Notes under the pieces: model-generated
Told to the model about the DNA's origin: nothing
The model's database searches: none
The model's input: the letters and a program-made list of their open reading frames with translations, nothing else
Assembly: GCA_029204225.1 (NCBI GenBank)
Contig: CM055111.1
Location: 8,125,267-8,189,266, forward strand
Reading direction: 5' to 3'
Length of the DNA: 64,000 nt
Source: Diphasiastrum complanatum
Taxonomy: Eukaryota; Streptophyta; Lycopodiopsida; Lycopodiales; Lycopodiaceae
Part shown: positions 43,432 to 52,571 of the stretch, in pieces
How the letters are laid out: each line of letters begins with the position of its first letter
Numbering within the stretch: the stretch's first letter is position 1
Made by a program: the position numbers and the translations under genes

Positions 43432-44350
43432 GTGCAACATGATGAAGCAATGCACAACATGTTTGAATCTTACTTTGAAACAAATGAGAATGATGATATG
43501 CATGCATCTTCTAATGAAAACGGAGATCACGAACAATTTGAGATGGATGAAGACGAGATTCTATTGCGCAAGGAGGGACACACTCCTCTATATCCTGGAG
43601 CATCCATTTCGAGACTAGTTACGTCAATTCTTATTCTAAACCTTCAAGCAACATACAAATGGAGTGATCGTAGAGTGACATTTTTATTCGGGTACTTAAC
43701 GCATAACACAACTATCATACTTTATAGCGTATTTACATTAAGTTAATTTTTTTTTCTTTTCTAACAGCTCACATTGCTCTTTTTTTAGGTTGTTGCATCG
43801 AATACTTACAAAAGAAAATGTGATACCTAAAACACAAAAAAAAGCACGAAAGATGATGACCATGCTTGGAACGGATTACGACACAATACATGCATGTCCA
43901 GAAGACCATGTTCTATATAGAGGTGAGCAGTCAGAAAAGGTTCAATGTCCAATGTGTAACGCTTCACATTTTTGAGATGACGTACAAGGGGATAAAGTGC
44001 CACGAAAAGTGTTAATACATTTTCCAATTATCCCACGATAGCAACGTTTATTTCGATGTAAATCTTTGGAACAACTAATGGATTGGCATATCAAAAATTG
44101 ATCTACAGATGATGTGATGCAAGTACCAAGTGATTTGTCTGCATGGAAACATATTGAAGACCAATGGCTCGAGTTTAAAAACGAACCTCATAATTTGAGA
44201 TTTGGCCTTGCTATGGATGGCATAAATCCTTTTAGTGTTCAAGCATCAACTTGGTCCACATGGTCAGTTGTGCTCATTAATTATAACATACCTCCATGGT
44301 TGAGTATTAAAATGAGACACTTGTTATTGGCTTTATTGATTCCATGAAAA
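43432..44350 (+). pseudogene. En/Spm tnp2-like transposase fragment
   Basis: Plus-strand blocks are: acidic N-terminus (HNMFESYFETNENDDMHASS, EDEILLRKEGHTPLYPGASI), an interruption of about 45 bp likely to be an intron (ending TTTTTTTAG at about 43788), then KARKMMTMLGTDYDTIHACP-EDHVLYRGE. CPMCNASHF follows, then a stop, then KVPRKVLIHFPIIPR, SLEQLMDWHIKN, DLSAWKHIEDQWLEFKNEPH and NLRFGLAMDGINPFSVQAST, ending VVLINYNIPPWLSIKMRHLL-LALLIP. CPxC, FPIIPRxQR, DGxNPF and YNxPPW are the ordered hallmarks of plant CACTA transposases (Transposase_21). The catalytic C-terminal half is missing after 44347. Confidence 0.85.
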
Positions 44351-45364
44351 AGTTTCCTTGAGGAATCTCCCCAACAACACGTTCATCATTCTTATTATTC
44401 CAAAGATGAAAAACCGAAGGATCGCTGTGAGCAAGGAACTCTATGATATAGACCATGGATTCTTGCACTAGCTGTTGGATTTATTTTCTCTAATCTCCTA
44501 AATTCCATTTTAATTTGCCTCCATTCATGCTGCATATTTACTTGCGTTGTCGCGTAGTCTGCATATTATCATGCAAATTCTCACAGGCGAAGAAAAGACA
44601 AAAGAATCACAACACTATATGTTTACATGTGTTTGGGTGACAACCAACGTTTACCTCAGCAAAGGCTGACATCGCATCCTTTTCACGCTCACCCCATGCA
44701 GTTGCGCTAACAGACTGGACAATGACTGCAGCCACTCACGATCTCCTACAAACAACACATCCACCCTGTACTTTCTTCATCTTCACACTTGTAACATTAT
44801 GTATATATATACTAAATACCATTTGAGCATTCAGTTTGACTATTGAAGATGTGAAGAGGAGAGTGTATGTAAAATAGCATTAGAAGCTTATCAGAGATAT
44901 AGACTAAGTAGTTGGCCTGTGCATTGATTTTTTATTGTCAGTATTAAGGCTTCATTCCTTTTGCAGATTGAAATAAACTTCGTGGAGCACGCGGTTTCGT
45001 CCGCTATAGTTTTGTGCTCTGCTGCATTATTGACATGTATACTTGATATATTTAATATGATAACAATTCTTTGTTCTGCGTTTAGATCTGTGTTAATATT
45101 GCTCTGCCTATCATTCATTCTATTTGGCTTTTCTAGTTGCTCATTTTGGTAATAGACGACTAGCATTTAAGGCTTGTCTTTTGCAAATCATTCACGACTA
45201 TCCTTCTGGTACTTCATTTATTAATGTTTGGCTGCGTAATCAAGAATGACCGTGATTTCCATGACTCACGCTCTGTTCGTTCTAATAGGCATAGTCATGC
45301 TTACGAAAAAAGTCATATAGCTCGTTCCGCTGCTCACGAACACTTTTCGTTTTTGTTTCGTTTT

Positions 45365-45432
45365 CGTTCGTGTTTTGTTTCTCGTTCGTGTTTCGTTTCT
45401 CGTTCGTGTTTCGTTTCTCGTTCGTGCTCGTC
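45365..45432 (+). repeat. Tandem 20-bp repeat inside the copia-3 LTR
   Basis: Three to four units of TTCGTGTTTCGTTTCTCG-type sequence. It is degenerate but present also in the inverted LTR (about 49835-49895). Confidence 0.85.
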
Positions 45433-45474
45433 TTACCTTCTGAGCTGATTTTTGTTTCTCACTCATGACACCCT

Positions 45475-45480
<6 letters not shown>

Positions 45481-45528
<48 letters not shown>
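45481..45528 (+). repeat. (TC)24 array at LTR edge
   Basis: Pure dinucleotide array ending 5 bp before the LTR end. The equivalent (GA)n in the inverted LTR spans 49717-49797. Confidence 0.95.
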
Positions 45529-45532
<4 letters not shown>

Positions 45533-45533
45533 A

Positions 45534-45546
45534 TGGTATTAGAATT
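45534..45546 (+). promoter_or_regulatory. Primer-binding site of copia-3
   Basis: TGGTATTAGAATT, immediately after the LTR. It is a worn form of the TGGTATCAGAGC complement of initiator-methionine tRNA used by plant copia elements. Confidence 0.75.
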
Positions 45547-45689
45547 ATTTTCATAGCTTGATAAGCTTCCACAGTACAAGACTCTACTAGCCGATAGAGT
45601 AATTGTTTTCTTGTTCTATATTTTTAGTATCAAATTTTCATACTTAAGTCACTGATAGTTTTCCCTATCACTTAGACTAATTCTTCCAC

Positions 45690-46056
45690 ATGGATTCCCA
45701 AGGGAAAGCCAGTCCTATCATGGACAAGCTTGATGGAGCCAATTACCATCTGTGAAAATTTAAGATGAAAACTATACTAATGGCTAAAGAATTGTATGAC
45801 ATTGTTACAAGTGCAAAAGGGAAACCCGAAGCAGATGATGCAGCAATCGCCAAATGGAAGCTGAAGAATGGAAAGGCTTTCACGTTGATCATCCTCAACA
45901 TTATGGATACCCAGATCAACGATGTATCCGAGGCTCATACATCGAAAGAAGTCTGGGACATCTTGAGCACACTATATGAAGTGCGAGATATAGCTCCCAA
46001 GCTACATCTCAGGAAGAAATTCTACTCTCTCAAGATGATGAATGGTGATTCTGCCC
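45690..46056 (+). pseudogene. Copia-3 gag (5' part)
   Basis: Starts ATG 45690: MDSQGKASPIMDKLDGANYH, with a TGA where Trp is expected (NYHLW). It then reads KFKMKTILMAKELYDIV and DILSTLYEVRDIAPKLHLRK. At about 46056 gag is joined straight to integrase sequence, so the CCHC knuckle, protease and integrase zinc domain are deleted. Confidence 0.85.
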
Positions 46057-48296
46057 GATGAAAAATCCTTCGCTGAAGGATCCCAAGTATTTTATAACCT
46101 TTATTGATGAATTTTCCAGAAGGACTATGGTGTATTTTATAAAAAAGAAATTAGAAGCCTTCAACTGCTTCAGAATTTTCAAGGAGCGTGCAGAGAAGGA
46201 GACTGGAAGGACAATCAAGGTCCTCAGGTCAGACAACGGTGGAGAATATATCTCTATTGAGTTTAAGGAGTACTGCCAAAGCCAAGGCATCGAGCAACAA
46301 TTCATCACTCCTTACAGTCCTCAGTCTAATGGCTTAGCCGAGGGGAAGAACCATACCCTGGTTGAATCTGCCAAATGTATGCTATCGCATGCATCGTTGC
46401 CCAAGAGATTCTAGGCTGAAGCTATCTCCACTACAGCTTACATCTAGAATAGATGTTCGACCAAGGCCCTCTCAGGCAAGACACCCCACGAGCTGTGGAC
46501 AGGCTCTAAGCCTTCTTTGAAGAACCTAAGAGTGTTTGGGTGCATTGCCTACGTGTAGATCCCAAAAGACACGAAGAAGAAATTGAACTTCCACGGTCTC
46601 AAGACCATCCTGATCGGATATACTTCATCTGATAATACTTATAAGCTGTATGATCTTGATACCCAACAAATCTTGTATAACCGAGATATAGTCTTTATCG
46701 AGGATCAGTTTGTCGACCTCAAAGACAAGGATATTGCTTAAGAAGGACCTTCATCACCTGCCATTGACACGACAGTCCGAGCTTCTGGCTCAGGCATGTC
46801 TGTTCTCAACCCACTTTGTGAAAATGAATCAGACGAAGATGTTGTTGTTACCCAGCAAGTCCCAGGAGCGGTTCATTAGTTGAATCCTCTCAGAAGATCA
46901 AGCCGAGTGCACACATAGCCCACAAGGTATACTCTTGAGTTTGCTTGTCTCTTGATATAGGAACTTTCGACAGTCAAAGAGGCACTCAGCCAACCAGACT
47001 CTGATCTCTAGAGAGAAGCTATGGACAGAGAGTATTCCTCTCTGATCAAGAATCATACATGGTCATTAGTCGAAGCTCCTATTGGCTGCAATATCATTGA
47101 TTGCAAATGGATCTTTAAGATCAAATACAATGCCAATGGAGCAACTGATCAAAGGAAGGCAAGACTAGTAGCACAAGGATTCACCCAGATCTTGAATGTT
47201 GACTACAATGAGACTTTCAGTCCAGTAGTCAAACATTCGACGATCGGAATGCTTCTGTCTTATATTGTAGTTTCCGACCTCAAAGTGCATCAACTTGATG
47301 TACAAACAGCCTATCTGAATGGAGTTATACAAAAAGATATCTACATGATCCAGCCCGAAGGATACATTTTGGAAGGTATGAAGAATCATGTCTGTAAACT
47401 CCACAAAGCACTATACGACTTGAAACAGTCTGCCAAAGCTTGGTTTCAGAGGATCAACACATTCCTCATTGAACAAGGATTTAAACCAAGCACTGTTGAT
47501 TGCATCATCTATTTCAAGTCAATGCAACAATCCTTCATTATCATCACCTTATACGTGGATGATATGTTGCTCTTTAGCAACAATACCAATATGGTCAAGG
47601 ATTCGAAGTAGATGTTGTTTTCAGAGTTCGACATGACTGATCTAGGCGAAGCTTACTTCTGTATGGGAATTCAAATCCACAGAGACAGAGCAAAGCGACT
47701 GATTTACATCACTCAACAAAGGTATCTTCACAATGTTCTTAGTAGATATAATTTGATGAATTGTAAATTAGCTCACTCACCAATGGATCCAAGCCTGCAT
47801 TTTTCAAAGGACCAATGTCCCCAGACCAAGAAGGAAGAGGAGCAAATGAGAGAGTATCCTTATCGATCAATACTTGGATCTCTCATGTATGCAATGGTCT
47901 ATACAAGACCAGATATCTCTTTTGTTGTAAGCTCAGTCAGCCAATATATGGCCAATCCTGGCATTACCCATTGGAAGACTCTCATACGAGTCATGTGATA
48001 TATTCGAGCTACCATGGACTAGTGCATCTGCTATGGAGATGTCAGCAACAACAATCTTCATCAGCTTAGTGGTTATTCTGATGCAAGATGGGGAGGAGAT
48101 GTAGACAATCGTAAATCCACATCTGGATTTACATTCTTCTTCAACGACGGTCCTATCTCATGGAACAGTCGTAAGCAAACTTCTATCGCACTTTCTTCTA
48201 TAGAAGCAGAATACATTGCTGCTTCTCAATCTATCAAGGAAGCATTTTGGTTGAGAAATTTACTGTCAAATGTCAATCTGAATCAGTACAACCCTA
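46057..48296 (+). pseudogene. Copia-3 integrase, RT and partial RNase H
   Basis: Integrase core: FITFIDEFSRRTMVYFIKKK, KVLRSDNGGEYISIEFKEYC, YSPQSNGLAEGKNHTLVESA and [10 protein letters not shown] (46085-46560). RT: NHTWSLVEAPIGCNIIDCKW, ARLVAQGFTQILNVDYNETF, LDVQTAYLNGVIQKDIYMIQ and active site LYVDDMLLFSN (47550-47582). RNase H: GYSDARWGGDVDNRKSTSGF and SIALSSIEAEYIAASQSIKE, broken off at AFWLRNLLSNVN near 48270-48296. About ten stops interrupt it, most of them TAG at positions expected to be Trp or Gln. The missing C-terminus lies inverted at 50842-50968. Confidence 0.9.
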
Positions 48297-48329
48297 CATG
48301 ACCAGAATAAAGGCAATAAAGAATGAACT

Positions 48330-49250
48330 GCATTCCATAGGCGATTGCATATGTGATGTCGAGTTGGTGTGTGGCATTGCCAATCCTTATCAAATGTTCA
48401 TGCTTGTGAGGCTTGTGCTTTGGTAAAAGCACATAGAAAGCCATTTCCAAGATGTTCTACTTCCTCTCAAAAAATTTTTCAACTAATCCACTCGAATGTG
48501 TATTTCTCTTCAACTAAAAGCAATAATGGTGCATCTATGTTTATCTTTTATTAATGAGTATTCAAGATTCATATAGATTTATCTCTTCTCTTCAATGTCA
48601 ATGATGTTTGAAACTTTCTTGACCAAATTCCAGGAGTATTGTGAGCAACAAGACAGCAAAAGGGAACTTACATGTCCTTATTCACCTCAACAAAATGGAG
48701 TGGACGAGAAGAAAAACTGAGCTCCATGAATGTGCAAAAGCTATGAGGTTGGATGCATGTCTTCCAAAGACATTTTTGGGGTGAGGCTCTCACTTGTGCA
48801 AACTACTTATGCAATTTGTTGCCTAATCTTGCTATTGGAGGTAGAACACTTATGAATTGTTGTATTAGAAGAAGCCTAATGTTGAGAACTTGAGGATATT
48901 TGGATCCAAATGTTTTATACATGTTCCATTGAAAGTAAGGAGTAAAGATTATCCGAACTCTATCAAGGAGGTCATGTTGGGATATTCCACCACTAGAAAA
49001 GCTTATGGAATTTTTTTGCTAGTAAGATCACGATTAGCAGAGATGTCATTTTCCATGAGAGGCAAAAATTTGAGCTTGAAGGGGTCGAGAGCACTCTTTA
49101 TGATGGTGGATCTTCATATCTATCAATGATCTAAGATGATGATGGGGAAGGGCCGAGGCTTGAGGAGGAGTCTTCTCAACCAAAAACTCCACAATTGTGC
49201 CTTGTTTCAACTCATCTATGGATCTTAATGACCACATTGTTCTTGTGTAT
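48330..49250 (+). pseudogene. Copia-4 integrase fragment
   Basis: Different copia family: NVHACEACALVKAHRKPFPR (48388-48450, zinc region end), FQLIHSNVYFSSTKSNNGAS and FETFLTKFQEYCEQQDS. It continues LTCPYSPQQNGVDE, ELHECAKAMRLDACLPKTF and LRIFGSKCFIHVPLKVRSKD (48890-48950). It has stops and frame changes, with the core Asp region partly deleted. If the copia-3 inversion is right, this block is inverted right-flank DNA of that insertion. From 49250 to 49711 nothing further was recognised. Confidence 0.75.
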
Positions 49251-49711
49251 ATAATTTGTGCTCCCCTTGGTGTTGAGAGGGTTTCTAACAGAAGAGCTTA
49301 GGAGTGCAATCTACAAAATCAATGTGTTTAGTGAGGTATGACCAATGCAAATCACGTTGTTTTTAATAATAACCACAAATAAGATGATTCAAGATGATCT
49401 AACTATTGTGCATATGCCAATTGGTATTTAATTTGCTTATAAAGGTACATTTCATCCAAAGAGATACATCTAGCATCCATTGAGGCAACAAGACCAAGGC
49501 ACACTTCATCTACTTTCATCATTTGGCTATTCGTAGTCAATTATAGTGTATTATTATTGTGATTTTGGTGTGATCTCATTGATTGATATTATCAATACAG
49601 GCACTGCCCATAGCCAATGCATGTTTTTTTTGGAACAATTTATGAAAACATTGAAAGGCTTCGTACAATAAAGAGAAAGGCCTAAGGGAAGCATGACATA
49701 AGGGTGGCTAG

Positions 49712-49712
49712 T

Positions 49713-49799
<87 letters not shown>

Positions 49800-50841
49800 T
49801 CGTGATTGAGAAATGAAAATCAGCTCAGAAGGTAAGACGAACACGAACGAGAAACGAAACACAAATGAGAAACGAAACATGAATGAAAATGAAACAAAGT
49901 GTTCGTGTGCAACGGAATGAGCTATACGACTCTCTCCGTAAGCATGACTACGCCTATCAGAACAAACAGAGCGTTAGTGCTAGAAATCATGGTCATTCTT
50001 GATTACGCAACATTAATAAATGAAGCACCAGAAGGATAATTTGTCGCGAACAACAAGAAAAATTATGTGTCGCGAATGATTCGCGAAGAGTTAGACTTGG
50101 CGCAAGTGATAATTAGTCGCGAATGATTCGCAAAAGACAAGACTAAATGCTAGTCGTCTATTACCAAAATGAGCAACTAGAAAAGTTAGACAGAATGAAT
50201 GGTAAGCATAGCAATATTAACACAGATCTAAACGCTAAACAAAGAACTGTTATCATATTAACTATATGAAGTATACATGTAAATAATGCAGTAGAGCAGA
50301 AGACAATAGCGGACAAAACCACGTGCTCCACGAAGCTTATTTCAATCTGAAAAAGGAATGAAGCCTTAATATTGACAATAAAGAATCAATGCACAAGGCA
50401 TCTACTTAGTCTATCTCTCTGATAAGCTTCTGATGCTAATTTACATACACTCTTCTCTTCTTCAATCGTCAAATTGAATGCTCAAATGGTATTCAGTATA
50501 TATATATATATACATAATGTTACAAGTGTGCAGATGAAGAAAGTACAGGGTGGATGTGTTGTCTGTAGGAGATCATGGGTGGCTGTAGTCGTTGTCCAGT
50601 CTGTTAGCGCAGCTGCATGGGGTGAGCGTGAAAAGGATGCGACGTCAGCCTTTGTTGAGATGAACGTTGGTTGTCACCCAAACACGTGTAAAAACACAAT
50701 GTCGCGATTCTTTCGTCTTTTCTTCACCTGTAATAATTTGCATGTTAATATGTAGACTACGCAACAATGCAAGTAAATATGCAGCATGAATGGAGGCATA
50801 TTAAAATGGGATTTAGGAGAGTAGAGGAAATAAATCCAACA
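49712..50841 (-). repeat. Inverted 3' LTR of copia-3
   Basis: Read on the minus strand it is TGTTGGATTTATT...CTCCAACA, 1130 bp. Its outer flank on the plus strand, GCTAG (49707-49711), is the reverse complement of CTAGC found before the 5' LTR. It keeps the roughly 75-bp segment of TTCGCGA-type repeats (50043-50140) lost from the 5' LTR. Confidence 0.9.
49717..49797 (+). repeat. (GA)n array in inverted LTR
   Basis: About 40 GA units at the LTR end, longer than the 24 in the partner LTR. Confidence 0.95.
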
Positions 50842-50968
50842 CCCCTCCTTAATTTGGATCCGTGAATGCCTTGATCTTCAGACTAAGCAATGCACAACAT
50901 GTGTTGTGTGCGTTAACACTGAGTGCTTTCGTAAATATGTCTGCAACCATGTCCTGCGTTCTGCAGTT
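50842..50968 (-). pseudogene. Copia-3 RNase H C-terminus and PPT, inverted
   Basis: The minus strand reads CRTQDMVADIFTKALSVNAH then NTCCALLSLKIKAFTDPN and a stop, followed by the polypurine tract AAGGAGGGG and the LTR TGTTGG. These are the last codons of a copia polyprotein. They supply the C-terminal part missing from the plus-strand element that breaks at 48296. Confidence 0.85.
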
Positions 50969-51667
50969 TAGCACAATAAGTGGATCACTATTATATTATG
51001 AGAGACAAAATAATGATGGGTGGCACTATACAACTGGTCTACTGCAAACAAAAGATTTGACAACTCATATTCTCACAAAATCATTACTACAAGACAAGCA
51101 TAGAAAGTCGGTACCAAAAGACGCAAAGTAAGTTTTACATATGTTAAATTGTTTGGATGTAAACTAAGGGAGAGTTTGGATTTGGTGTAAACCATTGTGT
51201 GGATTATCCACACAATTCAAAAATTGGAGTTCTTGATAAGTTTGTTCTAGTTGTAGCGAGAAATACATTTGCATGAAACATCTATGTGTGAATAATCCAA
51301 CAATGGTCTCCATGTTTATTTCTAAGCAAATCCATGACTATATCCATGCAAACAATTTTTTGCTCACATGACCTCCTTTATATGTTTCATGAATATATCA
51401 TGAGTAGATATTTGTCCATTGTGTTCTTGTGCTAGATTTCATTCTAGGACTAAGCATATTGATATTCATCATTATCATGTAACTAGAGAAAATTTGCTAT
51501 ATGATTGGTTTATTGGTAAACAAAGTACATGAAACCTAGTATTCTCACAAAGGTTCACTAAAAGACAAGCATACAAAGGCACTCGTAGATAATGCCTACC
51601 AAGTTTCAACATATATTTGTGGACTAAAATGGATCAATCTCAACTAAGGGGGAGTGATGTGGATTTG
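50969..51667 (+). repeat. 0.7-kb copia-tail repeat, copy 1
   Basis: Nearly identical to 58355-59054. It encodes LLQTKDLTTHILTKSLLQDK (RNase H end), then AAGGGAGAG and LTR-like TTTGGATTTGG DNA. A second RNase H end follows (IDIHHYHVTRENLLYDWFIG) with its own tract AAGGGGGAG before TGATGTGGATTTG. Two copia tails are thus stacked in the same orientation. Confidence 0.8.
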
Positions 51668-51850
51668 TTCAAGATATTTTGTGAATTACCTATGCAATCC
51701 AAAATTGAAATTTTTGGCTAGCTTGTGCTATTTAACACCAGATTATACCTTTATATGGAACATCCACGCATTGGAATCCACACAAACAAGTTTTCACCTG
51801 TGCAACTCCCTTTGTATGTTCTATTGATAACCTATGTTTTTGTTCACTTT
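51655..51850 (+). repeat. LTR-like sequence after the second copia tail
   Basis: TGATGTGGATTTG... is a diverged relative of 51174-51400 (shared ATTTTTGG, CATCCACGCATTGGAATCC, CTCCCTTTGTATG-type blocks), hence another LTR of the same lineage. No further gene from here to 52347. Confidence 0.5.
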
Positions 51851-52347
51851 TAGAGTAGCACAAAATCATAAACACAAAAAGCATAAGAGCCAAATATCTA
51901 TTAAAACATGATAAGTTGTCACTTAAAGGACATATGGCCCTTGTTGAGCAATTTTCCTACAACACTAAAGTTGATTACTTTGATTATTGTGAAGCAAACA
52001 CCTTGGTTATCATTGACCTTGGGTAGTAATGACAACTCTAAAAGATGCATCAAGAGCATTACAAAGTTAAACCAAAAAATTAAGGATTCTTTTGAAATGT
52101 GCCATTGCTCATAAAAACTAGATAAATATAAATAGGCTAGTTGTTAGATTTGGCAGTTTACGTCTTTAGATTTGTGACTTTCTGAATTTGGCTAAATTTA
52201 ATTCCTAAAAAATGTGAAACAAAAATTTGTTTAACAAGTCCTAAGGGCACTTAGGATTAAATATGTTAAATCAAATCTGATATTTAAACTTAATTGGATT
52301 GCGCATTGCACAATGCAAGTTGCAAGTTGCAAATAGCTGATGTAAAA

Positions 52348-52571
52348 TCTATATATACTAAAAGAAAAGTGGTTTACGGGCAGCTCATGCTGCCCGTCAC
52401 GCTCTCACGGGCAACGTGAGCTGCCCGAAAACCCATGTTTTTACTGAGGAAGGGTGAAGAAAGGGTGAAGGCCATGGGCAGGGGCGGAGACGTGGGCGAG
52501 CAGGGGGTGGGCACGGGGCCGCCGCCCTCACATTTGAATTTGCCCGCCGTTGGTCGGGCAGGCATTACTAG
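52348..52571 (+). mobile_element. Non-autonomous Helitron, 224 bp
   Basis: It begins TCTATATATACTAAAAG, the classic plant Helitron 5' terminus, and ends with the hairpin TGCCCG-CCGTTGGT-CGGGCA (52541-52560), a 7-nt gap and CTAG. It sits between host A (52347) and host T (52572), the expected A|T target. It has no terminal inverted repeats and no coding capacity. Inside are two further palindromes built on the same CGGGCA/TGCCCG word (52377-52396 and 52408-52427). Confidence 0.85.

Larger units (their letters stand above)
44473..45533 (+). repeat. 5' LTR of copia-3
   Basis: TGTTGGATTTATT...CTCCAACA, 1061 bp, preceded by CTAGC (44468-44472) and followed directly by a primer-binding site. It aligns over its whole length with the inverted LTR at 49712-50841, with a deletion of about 75 bp around 45195. 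Its 3' end consists of a (TC)24 array. Confidence 0.9.

Noticed and set aside
45224-45448. Plus-strand frame with repeated FVSRSC units, a possible Cys-repeat peptide
   Set aside because: It lies wholly inside the copia-3 LTR and reflects a 20-bp tandem DNA repeat. The inverted LTR copy does not keep the frame.
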